DNA from: Botryococcus braunii
Taxonomy: Eukaryota > Chlorophyta > Trebouxiophyceae
NCBI GenBank assembly: GCA_002005505.1
Contig: KV908345.1
Coordinates: 862,659-880,158 of the forward strand
Reading direction: 5' to 3'
Length of the DNA stretch: 17,500 nucleotides
Within the stretch, counting starts at the first letter, position 1, and every line of letters starts with the position of its first letter. Below, in pieces: positions 10,510 to 17,500 of the stretch. A program made the translations under genes and the position numbers. The notes under the pieces are model-generated. The model was not told the DNA's origin. It made no database searches and worked only from the letters and a program-made list of their open reading frames with translations.

Positions 10510-12310
10510 TGTGTGTAGGTGTGCATGTGCGTGCGTGCGTGCGGGCGTGCGTGCGCATCCGCGCGCGCATGCATGGATGGCTACGTGTGCAGGTGCATAC
10601 GTGAGAGGGAATTAGAAAGGGGGGTTTGAGTGGGGGTGTGGAGAAGGGGAAGGGAGAAGAGAGGAGAAGTGCGCTCTCTTCTGTGTGTGAATGTGTAGAT
10701 CAGGTAGGAACATTTAAACATGCGGGAAGGGGCAGTTACGGGGTCTTCAGCTTGCTGTCACATAGCGGAGTGCAGGGGTTGTTTCGAAAGAAACAGGACC
10801 TTCCTGGGCACAGCATGTTCTCTGGCATGCAATTGCAGGGATCAGGTCTGTTGTTAGTTGTTTATACCGCCAACCCGTCACAATGAATTGCACGAGCGAG
10901 CCGGTTTTTGACATAAGTTCTGAGAACAAATTCTATTTGTGAGCAATGTGAAGTGAAACATTACTCTGCTGAATCACAGTTGCGTGTACCTGCAGGACAG
11001 GGAATCGGGTGACATGCCGTGATTGGTTCCAGCTGACACTGAAGGAGGGCCTCACGGTCTACCGCGACTCTGAGTTCAGTGCTGACATGAACTCAAGGGG
11101 TTTGAAACGCATCGAAGATGTTGCGAGTCTCAGAGCTGCCCAGTTTCCTGAGGATGCGGGGACGATGGCGCACCCTATCCGCCCAGAGTCTTACATCAAA
11201 ATGGACAACTTCTACACCATGACTGTTTATGAAAAGGGGTCTGAGGTTGTCCGCCTGTACCAGACTCTGCTTGGTGAGGAGGGTTTCAGGTGTGTGAAAA
11301 GGGCCTTTTCATTCCTCAATGAAAATAGTCACTTTCATAGGCTTGTCGAGAGTCATGCTGCATCTCAGTAGCATGTTCCGTCCCCGAGTAGCTCTTATTG
11401 CCCTAGTTTAGCAGCGTGTGCTGCTCCGCAACATCAAACACACACAAGCTGGCAATAATCAGCGCAAACCTACTCTGGCTGTTGGACTACTCTGTCAAAC
11501 GTAACCGGTAGCGCTTCGTCAGAGCTTGTCGTTTTCGCCTTTTCATTAGTCTTTTGTTTCAGCTTCACCTGCTTTTTTCGAGTGACCCGACAACTTTGGA
11601 ATGGCGGTAAGCCCATGTTTGGTGGTCTCAAGCTGTGAATTTTGACATACCATCGCTGGTGAACCCGTTGCACGACCACTACTTCCTTATCCTTCATCTG
11701 CCCATCCAGACCCCCCTCTGGGCCTTTGCTGGGGCTTGTGAGACACAAAAAGCTTTGTCTGTACTCACATCGTCATTTTTGTTTCCAAATGTGATGTACC
11801 GCATGTTTCCAAATGTGATGCACCGCATGCACGTGTGGCAATGTCGGAACTTAACCAGCCTTTGGTGTAACAAGCGCAAGCTCACCGGGAACAATGGCTG
11901 CAGAAAAGGGATGGACCTGTACTTTCAAAGGCACGACGGCGAGGCGGTGACATGCGACGACTTCCGCAAAGCAATGGCTGATGCCAACGCGGCAGATTTG
12001 GAGGACTTCGATAAGTGGTACTCACAAGCGGGCACCCCGCAGCTGGTTATCAGGACAGAGTATTCGCCGAGCGCCCGCACATTCACGGTCAAGGCCTCAC
12101 AGAGCACCCCACCCACCGCAGGCCAGCCCACCAAGGAGGCCGTACCTATCCCCATTGCAGTGGGCCTCCTCAGTTCCAGCGGCCAGGAACTGCCTTTGCG
12201 CCTTCAGGTACTGTGCGCCATTTTTGTGTAAGCAGCATACAAAGCGGGACCGTGAGTAAATCTGTGTGTTTGGGGACCTCAGTGTTTCGGGGCCTCCGGG
12301 TGTGGGAACC

Positions 12311-12390
<80 letters not shown>

Positions 12391-14697
12391 GGGGGGGGGG
12401 GGGTATTGTCCTGCATGGTCATCTACCCTACAGACATTTTGACCTCTAGATCACATCGGGTCAACTTCTCGAAGTTGCTGAAGAGTAGACTGGGTGATGG
12501 GTAGGTTATTCGTTCACAGAATAGGTTGATTTATCTTTGGTGCCCAAACTTCTTCAGATTTTTGAAATGAGAGGATCTCTGATGGGCAGGGGGAGGACAA
12601 GGAGCTGGGAACAACCACAGTGCTGCTGCTTAGGGAACCCGAGCAGAGCTTTGTGTTCACAGAAGTGGAGGAAGAGCCGGTCCCTTCCCTGCTCAGAGGC
12701 TTCAGCGCGCCTGTCAAGATGACTGTGGAGGGCCAGACAGATGAGCAGCTCTCCTTCTTGCTGGCGCATGACACCGATTCGTTTAACCGGTGGGAGGCCG
12801 GGCAGCGCCTCCTTGGCCAGCTCGTGACTCGCCTTTACCATGCCGCAAAGACGGATTCTAAGGTGAGCTGCCATTCACGACCCGGAACACATCTTGAAAG
12901 GGAGGGAAATGGGGGATTTGGGGGGGGGGGGAGAGATAGGGGGGAGTTGAAGAGTGGGGAAGTGTGAAAGTGAAGGCTAGGGATATACAGATAAAAGATA
13001 GATTGCATGTATTGATTGCCAAGGGCACCGGCCGGAGAGGGTGGTGGACTGTCAGAGGGGTAGGGCACCTACCTGTCCCTGTGTGCTACAAACACCGACC
13101 ATTGGTATAGAGCAAGAGGTCATCACAGAAGAGAGGATGCGCAAGAAAGGTGGGTTGATTTTGGCCTTGAGGCTGTTGGGGAAAGAGTACCTATTTGATC
13201 TGGCAGTGCAGTCAAGTTGGTCATGGGGGCCTGACTTCCTCAAGTCTCTTTCCTGACCAAAACTGCTTTCATAAAACTTTCAATGCCATGCTTATATACC
13301 GTTGAATGAGAAGTAGATCGTGGGCTCGCGTCTTCTGTACTCTGTTCCTGCTTAGTGATTGTTGCTGTGACTGGGGGTGCATGCACATTATGGAGTAGTG
13401 CAAGAGTGGAGAATGCATTTGCACAGATGGGGCTGTGTGCACTGCATGGACGGGGAGAGGAGAGGGAAATGTGAAAGAGAGAGTGGAGGGAGGTAGATAA
13501 AGGTTGGTTAGGATGGGGGGGAGGAGGGGGTGTAGTACGATAGAGTGGAGCTGTGTTTGAAGGTGTAAACTTCCTTCATCGTGTTGGGAGGGGGGAACAT
13601 GAGTGGAGAAGTTGCATTTGCTCATCAAGACAACTTTGGGGGCCACCTTGCAACCAACGTGGTTATGGCGGTTCAAGTTCGTGAAGGTAGAGGATGGCAA
13701 TGCAGGGTGAGACTACTGAAGAGCGGTGTCAAAGTGCTGGAGGTGTCCCGCAATCACTAGTTGAAGCACTCCGAGCTGTGCTGGTCGACACTTCCTTGGA
13801 TGGAGCCTTTGTCTCTGCTGTCCTCTCACTGCCTTCTGCCAACGAAATGATTGACAGCATCAGCGAATGCGATCCCGTAACTTTGCACCATGTCAGGTAA
13901 TTTATGCCACAGACTTTGCTTGCATCTTTCACTGGGTTTTGATGAATGTAAGTATACTGTTGTATCCATACAACCAGTGGGCCTTTCTATCAGAGCCGAA
14001 AAGATTTTCATGTCTATGCTTGCGGCCAAGCAACATCAATGGAGGCTTAAAGCTTCTGCGGTCAATATTGATTCGACGAAATCCTTGCTGAAAGTATTTT
14101 GAATTTGAATAGTCTGCAACACTGCTAACAAGTATTACCTTCGGCAATAGTTTTGCTGGTGTTGTGAATGGTGTAGTGGAGCAGGTGACAGTGAATATGA
14201 TACCTCATGAAGTCCCGAGTCTCTGGAAGCCTACAACTGAACAGAACGTGCTGTTGGGTGGTCGAGCAGGAAATATGTACTCAGTGAACTGGCCCAGCGG
14301 CTTCGGCCAGATCTCGAGGCAGCAGTGAAGCGCTCAGAGGCACCTCCTGGAGAAGACTTTTCTCCGGAGTTTGCTCAGTATGCACGTCGCTGCTTGAAAA
14401 ACAAGGCGCTGCTTCTGCTTGGTGAGCTCGGAGATCCAGCCATAACAGCAGACCTGCTTTCCCGCCAGCGCAATGCAACCAACATGACTGACAAGGTGGC
14501 TGCCCTAACCGCGCTCCTCGACCTCCCAGGTGCGCTGCCCCTCTTCTGTCTGCCCTCCTTTGCGTCCTGATCTCCTCTTTTCTCCCTGCGTTTTCACCTC
14601 TGCCATTCCGGCATGCACCAGCAAAGTACAGCTGTGTGGATGTCCCTGACTGCATGCAATTTTGTGTCTGTGTGAGCATGTATGCACATGCACGCGC

Positions 14698-14776
<79 letters not shown>

Positions 14777-16174
14777 CCGTGCGCGACCAGTTTGTATTGA
14801 TCTTCTCGCCCATCTGCCTCCCTTTCCTCCTTGTGCTCTCTGCTTTGGGCAAAGGGACGATATGCCCATGTAACTGCATCGGGGCTGCTGCTATATCGCT
14901 GGTTTGGGTTACGGGATGATGCTTAGCTTGTTCATATCCGGCTGTCTGGCTTGCAGACCGCTATGAGCGGGTGCCATAAGAGTGTGAGGGGTAAGCCCGT
15001 ACAGACAGAGGGTCTGGTAGACAATCAGGATGTTACAAGCTGAACTTTGGCCAGGTCCGGAGCGGGAGACGGCTTTGTCAGAGTTCTATGAGGAGTGGAA
15101 GGAGGAGCCTCTCGTGGTACTGAAATGGCTGCAGCTGGTGGCGACAAGCGCGTTCCCCGGGAATGTGGCAAAGGTTCAGAATTTGTTGGAGCATCCTGCC
15201 TTCATTATCACCAACCCAAACAGCTGCTACTCAGTGTTCCTCGGCTTTGCGCGCTCGACCCCCAATTTCCATGCTGCTGATGGGTCTGGCTACGATTTCA
15301 TGGCCGATAGTATTCTCAAGGTGTTTGGTCCCCCTTGCTGCTCAACTCCATTTTTGTGGGGTCACGTCCCATTTGCTGGTCTCCTCACTCCTCTTTCCCT
15401 TGCATGACTGACAAAGAGTGTATTTGAGCAAGCTCAGCAGCTCGGCATCTAAGTGTGTCGCGTGTTGCATGCAATGCCCTTGTCTTTGTTGTTTGCGGAT
15501 TTCTGCGCTGACTTCAGAGTCTTGTGTCGTAGAGGTATTTTTTTTTGAATAATGTAACCCTGATATCACGGCTGTTGTGGAATGGGCGGATGATTACGCT
15601 GAAGTTGCTGTCGAGTTGTGACGACCAGTTGGCTGCCGATGAATCAACGTGTTACAAAGATTTGATTATTGATGGTCTTCTTGAGCATATAGTTGCCAGA
15701 CTCGTGACTAGTCAAACACTTTTGTTTCAGGGAAACCCACAGGAATCCCAGAAGGGATTCGATGGCCCGTGTGATCTCTTGCTTGTGATGTCTGACTTGT
15801 ATGCTGGGTGTTATGTACTGTGTCGCATGAACTTTCTTTATTTGGGCTCACTCTTGTGGCATCACTTCTTCATGTCCAGCTGATTACTCCTTTCCTTTGT
15901 TGTCCATTATCCAGCTATTTCTTTTTTATCGTTCAGATTTTTTTAACGTGAGGCACAAGTAAGTTTCGTGAGGAACTCACTGCTCTGTGCCACGGCGCAG
16001 GTGGACAAGATCAATCCCCAGGTTGCTGCACGGATGGCTGGGGCCTTCACCCACTATGCCAATTTTGATAAACCTCGGCAAGAGCTCATGCAAAAGGCCG
16101 TCCGCAAGTTGGTTGACACAAAGGGGCTCTCAGAAAATGTGTTTGAGATTGTTTCGAAGAGCCTCAATCAATAG
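4654..16174 (+). CDS. PepN-type M1 metallo-aminopeptidase, organelle-targeted, 14 exons
   Basis: It removes N-terminal residues from peptides using one zinc ion. Seen: the spliced frame is 3048 nt (1015 aa). Residues 1 to about 95 are Ser/Ala/Arg-rich with few acids (transit-like, ending RLVRAQA). The rest matches PepN throughout: substrate-anchor residues Q239 and E241 in [14 protein letters not shown] at 381-385, zinc site HEYFH at 417-421 with the third ligand E440 exactly 18 residues on, and catalytic Tyr501 in VYEKG. Every landmark sits 120 residues beyond its E. coli PepN number. By that offset the domains are: beta-sheet ~120-313, catalytic ~314-564, Ig-like ~565-666, alpha-helical ~667-1015. 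Known: Arabidopsis At1g63770 is the plant counterpart, often named 'puromycin-sensitive aminopeptidase', but it is PepN-like and not the APM1 type. All catalytic residues are present, with no frameshift or stop. Exon 1 is inferred; the rest is firm. An internal ATG at 5256 (Met106) would give a 910-aa form without the targeting segment. Confidence 0.95.
5044..5342 (+). CDS. Aminopeptidase exon 2 (rest of targeting segment, mature N-terminus)
   Basis: The acceptor is aaagcag|AGTCG. A second acceptor, cattccag|TG at 5029, is in the same phase and would add five residues. The exon carries the [17 protein letters not shown] stretch and then [14 protein letters not shown], the conserved start of the plant enzyme. 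It ends ISK|gtaggc in phase 0. Confidence 0.85.
5550..5658 (+). CDS. Aminopeptidase exon 3
   Basis: The acceptor is ggccgcag|GTGGAC; the donor is GGATG|gtgagc, phase 1. It encodes [18 protein letters not shown] and LILDG of the N-terminal beta domain. Confidence 0.92.
6182..6333 (+). CDS. Aminopeptidase exon 4
   Basis: The acceptor is tgttgcag|GCAAG; the donor is CCTCAG|gtttgc, phase 0. It encodes [19 protein letters not shown] of the N-terminal beta domain. Confidence 0.93.
6421..6517 (+). repeat. C-rich tract in intron 4, with C24 followed by GGGG
   Basis: Twenty-four C residues at 6431-6454 are followed directly by GGGG, then CT-rich sequence with a second C run near 6492-6500. Intron 4 (6334-7737) is the longest intron. 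Confidence 0.93.
7140..7175. repeat. 12-bp unit, three perfect tandem copies
   Basis: CCTTGTGTGTTG is repeated three times without mismatch inside intron 4. It looks like a recent minisatellite-type expansion. Confidence 0.9.
7511..7707 (+). repeat. Pyrimidine-rich CCCT/CT tract near the intron 4 acceptor
   Basis: About 200 bp of CCCT and CT units with only a few purines. It ends about 30 bp before the acceptor of exon 5. Confidence 0.93.
7738..7946 (+). CDS. Aminopeptidase exon 5 (N-terminus anchor residues)
   Basis: The acceptor is ttgatcag|GACAAC; the donor is GGCAG|gttgga, phase 2. It holds [12 protein letters not shown] followed by TQCEAEGF, whose Gln and Glu bind the substrate amino group in PepN, and [11 protein letters not shown]. 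Confidence 0.96.
7947..8652 (+). other. Intron 5, ordinary sequence
   Basis: No long repeat and no recognisable coding segment. It is the only intron over 650 bp, besides intron 13, that lacks a conspicuous repeat or G-rich tract. Confidence 0.7.
8653..8864 (+). CDS. Aminopeptidase exon 6
   Basis: The acceptor is gattccag|GCACTAC; the donor is TTTG|gtaggt, phase 1. It encodes [20 protein letters not shown] and MKWDEDKFG, all strongly conserved in the family. Confidence 0.96.
9060..9419 (+). repeat. Uninterrupted 360-nt polypyrimidine tract in intron 6
   Basis: Only C and T from 9060 to 9419, made of (CT)n runs, CCCT units and several long C runs. No purine appears in the whole stretch. Confidence 0.96.
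9835..10018 (+). CDS. Aminopeptidase exon 7 (GAMEN and HExxH)
   Basis: The acceptor is tcctgcag|GGTTGG; the donor is AACTG|gtgaga, phase 2. GAMEN is at 9891-9905 and HEYFH, with two zinc ligands and the catalytic Glu, at 9999-10013. Confidence 0.98.
10321..10570 (+). repeat. TG/CG alternating tract in intron 7
   Basis: Degenerate TG-rich DNA leads into GCGC at 10441-10457, then (TG)n to about 10505, then TG/CG mixtures. It is mostly alternating purine-pyrimidine for about 200 bp. Confidence 0.93.
10996..11289 (+). CDS. Aminopeptidase exon 8 (third zinc ligand, catalytic Tyr)
   Basis: The acceptor is acctgcag|GACAGG; the donor is TTTCAG|gtgtgt, phase 2. It completes [14 protein letters not shown]. 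Zinc ligand Glu440 is at 11045 and catalytic Tyr501 at 11228. Confidence 0.97.
11781..11828. repeat. 24-bp tandem duplication in intron 8
   Basis: GTTTCCAAATGTGATG-T/C-ACCGCAT occurs twice head to tail with one mismatch. Confidence 0.88.
11904..12207 (+). CDS. Aminopeptidase exon 9 (end of catalytic domain, Ig-like domain)
   Basis: The acceptor is ggctgcag|AAAAGG; the donor is CTTCAG|gtactg, phase 0. It encodes [25 protein letters not shown] and [11 protein letters not shown]. Confidence 0.95.
12313..12403 (+). repeat. (TG)n followed by TTTT and G13 in intron 9
   Basis: A perfect TG run at 12313-12387, then T residues, then thirteen G residues at 12391-12403. It fills about a quarter of the 364-bp intron. 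Confidence 0.95.
12572..12862 (+). CDS. Aminopeptidase exon 10
   Basis: It encodes [37 protein letters not shown] and the start of the helical domain; the donor is TCTAAG|gtgagc, phase 0. The acceptor is the weakest in the gene: gaaatgag|AGG (12572) is chosen because it aligns RISDG with the family. gggcag|GGG (12590) is also in phase and would drop six residues. Confidence 0.88.
12863..13705 (+). other. Intron 10, G-rich in places
   Basis: It contains a G run at 12919-12930 and G-rich purine stretches near 12940-12960 and 13440-13530. No coding segment was recognised. Confidence 0.65.
13706..13896 (+). CDS. Aminopeptidase exon 11
   Basis: The acceptor is caatgcag|GGTGAG; the donor is GTCAG|gtaatt, phase 2. 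It encodes [20 protein letters not shown] and LPSANEM of the C-terminal helical domain. Confidence 0.92.
14270..14529 (+). CDS. Aminopeptidase exon 12
   Basis: The acceptor is tcgagcag|GAAATA; the donor is CCCAG|gtgcgc, phase 1. It encodes [20 protein letters not shown] and [16 protein letters not shown] of the helical repeat domain. Confidence 0.94.
14700..14785 (+). repeat. (TG)n followed by CG-rich run in intron 12
   Basis: A perfect TG run to 14767 passes into CGCGCGCG and then TCCGTGCGCG. It has the same TG/CG pairing seen at 2861-3015 and in intron 7. Confidence 0.95.
15055..15320 (+). CDS. Aminopeptidase exon 13
   Basis: The acceptor is ttggccag|GTCCGG; the donor is CTCAAG|gtgttt, phase 0. 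It encodes [34 protein letters not shown] and DGSGYDF. Confidence 0.95.
15321..16000 (+). other. Intron 13, ordinary T-rich sequence
   Basis: T-rich on the sense strand, with short open frames of no recognisable family. No repeat of note. Confidence 0.65.
16001..16174 (+). CDS. Aminopeptidase exon 14 (C-terminus, stop)
   Basis: The acceptor is cggcgcag|GTGGAC. It encodes [16 protein letters not shown] and ends [13 protein letters not shown] with TAG at 16172-16174, the same C-terminus as plant homologues. Confidence 0.95.
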   Translation: MDKINPQVAARMAGAFTHYANFDKPRQELMQKAVRKLVDTKGLSENVFEIVSKSLNQ

Positions 16175-16740
16175 AGGCTTTCAGGAAGTGCGTATGCCCC
16201 TTAGCAGTAGGAAACAAGCCTTGACAAGCAGGGCTTGTGACACTGAGTATGTATGCTTCTTGAAACTATCTGCTTTGAAGATATCCGTTGATTGACTTGG
16301 CGGATTCGTTTGGTGATGGAGAGCTTTAATGCAGGAAAAAGAACGTTGGCCTCGTGATCTTGGTAACGTTTTGAGGGTTATGTCAGTAGTGTCCGCATGT
16401 GCATTGTGGCTGTCTGAAAGAACACCATCTACTGCTGTCAGCAAAGTGCAAGTGTTTCGTTCTGTGTGAATTTGTTGGCGATGGTTCTAGTGCAGAAGTG
16501 TCGGCTGCAACCATTGTTGAGTTTGTGAAGCGTTCTGTTCTTCTGGTCGTGTCCTGCTTCGTGTGGAGGAATGGGCATGCTTGCAGAGTGGTTTTGGACT
16601 GTTTATCTTGGTGTGCCGAGCCCATACGTTCTGTTAATAAGAGGGTACAAAAGTCACGTGCGTCTTGGCCAAGCCATGTGCGAGTTCCATTGAAGAGTGT
16701 GTCTACGTTTGACAAGCGCGCACTTGCACACTCACAGTCC
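16175..16740 (+). other. Probable 3' UTR and downstream flank of aminopeptidase gene
   Basis: T- and G-rich on the plus strand, like the gene's introns. Open frames here match no family I know. No clear polyadenylation signal could be fixed. Confidence 0.45.
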
Positions 16741-17370
16741 ATTTCCATGGAGAAAACGCCTCCTAAACCCGAGAATAATTGGCGGCCCCCACAGGCTCAC
16801 ACATGTAACATCACAAGCAGCTTCCGACAAATCTTTGCACGTGCATGTCAACATGCAACTCAGTGCGACCCCACCAACTCAGCAAAGGCTGCCATCTCTA
16901 CAACGGCAAATAGCATTACATCCCAGTCCACTCCAATCGCTTTGCGACCACCTGCAAAAATCCATTGCAAAGGCACATCCACCACCCTTCGATCAGAGTG
17001 TGTGGTATTACCAGGACGCCCCTCCAGTCCACAAAAGAACTGGAGTCCGGGCCTCTCACAGCCGCCCTTACAGACGGCGCCCCTTCTGGACAAAATACCC
17101 GATTGGGCTTCCGGTCAAAAAATACCCAAGCCTCAGCACGAGAAAACCTTCCATACGACAACAGAACATGTTGTTCTCAATCACAACATACAGTGGAAAG
17201 CTACCGCCACATAGGCACCCTCTTGACATCCCCTGCACACTGTGTGCCACGCGTTTGCCTGCTCCCCCTGGATCTCCTGCCCCTCTCTCCTCTTCTGATC
17301 TCGTAGCAGGGCGCATATCCGCTTCCGCAGAGCCCGCTCTCACTACGGCAGCAACACACAAGGTCCATAC

Positions 17371-17500
17371 CTGCGACGTGGAGACACGTCCTCATTGCCG
17401 GACGGACGTAGAGAGTCGAGGAAGACACTCCATTGTGCTTTGAGATAGAGAGGCAGTTGCCAGTCTTGGGGCTGCAGCTTCTCCATGTCAGCAGCCTCTC
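17371..17500 (-). CDS. Candidate exon of an unidentified gene entering from the right edge
   Basis: Reading the minus strand, one frame is open from the edge to a possible donor CGCAG|gtatgg at 17371. It encodes EAADMEKLQPQDWQLPLYLK, continuing to about residue 42. The ATG at 17486 could be the start, or the exon may extend past the window. The frame is unrecognised and short. The main support is balanced protein-like composition, the donor, and adjoining sequence that is T/G-rich on the minus strand, as the introns of the neighbouring gene are on their own sense strand. Confidence 0.25.

Noticed and set aside
16399..17443. Two long overlapping plus-strand frames (271 and 248 codons)
   Set aside because: No recognisable domain or motif. 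They overlap in different frames, cross the composition switch, and look like chance openings in A/C-rich DNA that has few stops.

Overview
This is nuclear DNA from a eukaryote, most likely a streptophyte (green alga of the charophyte grade, moss or land plant). Two genes are supported, and both are built from exons with GT-AG introns. The larger gene encodes the PepN-type M1 metallo-aminopeptidase, the form plants carry, with an organelle-targeting N-terminus. The genome is unusually rich in long dinucleotide repeats (CA, GA, TG, CT, CG), which would fit a large repeat-rich genome such as Chara. The species itself cannot be fixed from the window.

Layout: (1) Positions 253-1009, minus strand: the 5' part of an ER-type thioredoxin-fold gene (PDI/TMX-like). 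Three exons give a signal peptide and a CPLC active site, and the gene runs off the left edge. (2) Positions 1010-4653: divergent intergenic DNA. The first 1.3 kb is ordinary sequence with two perfect palindromes. About 2 kb (2341-4395) is mostly simple-sequence DNA, including a composite microsatellite module duplicated with a 303-bp period. (3) Positions 4654-16174, plus strand: a complete aminopeptidase gene. Fourteen exons join in phase to 3048 nt (1015 residues plus stop). Exon 1 is inferred; exons 2-14 are firmly supported by family similarity, splice sites and phase. The introns hold the remaining long repeats, all of CT or TG type on the sense strand. (4) Positions 16175-17500: probable 3' UTR, then a switch in strand composition near 16.7-16.75 kb, and a weak candidate exon of a minus-strand gene entering from the right edge.

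The peptidase trims N-terminal residues from peptides in plastid, mitochondrion or cytosol. The PDI-like protein would act on disulfides in the secretory pathway. They share a divergent intergenic region but no evident pathway. I found no RNA gene, CRISPR array, recognisable transposon or prokaryotic operon, and no convincing new multi-gene system. The most unusual material is the repeat architecture and the intron-split CPLC motif.
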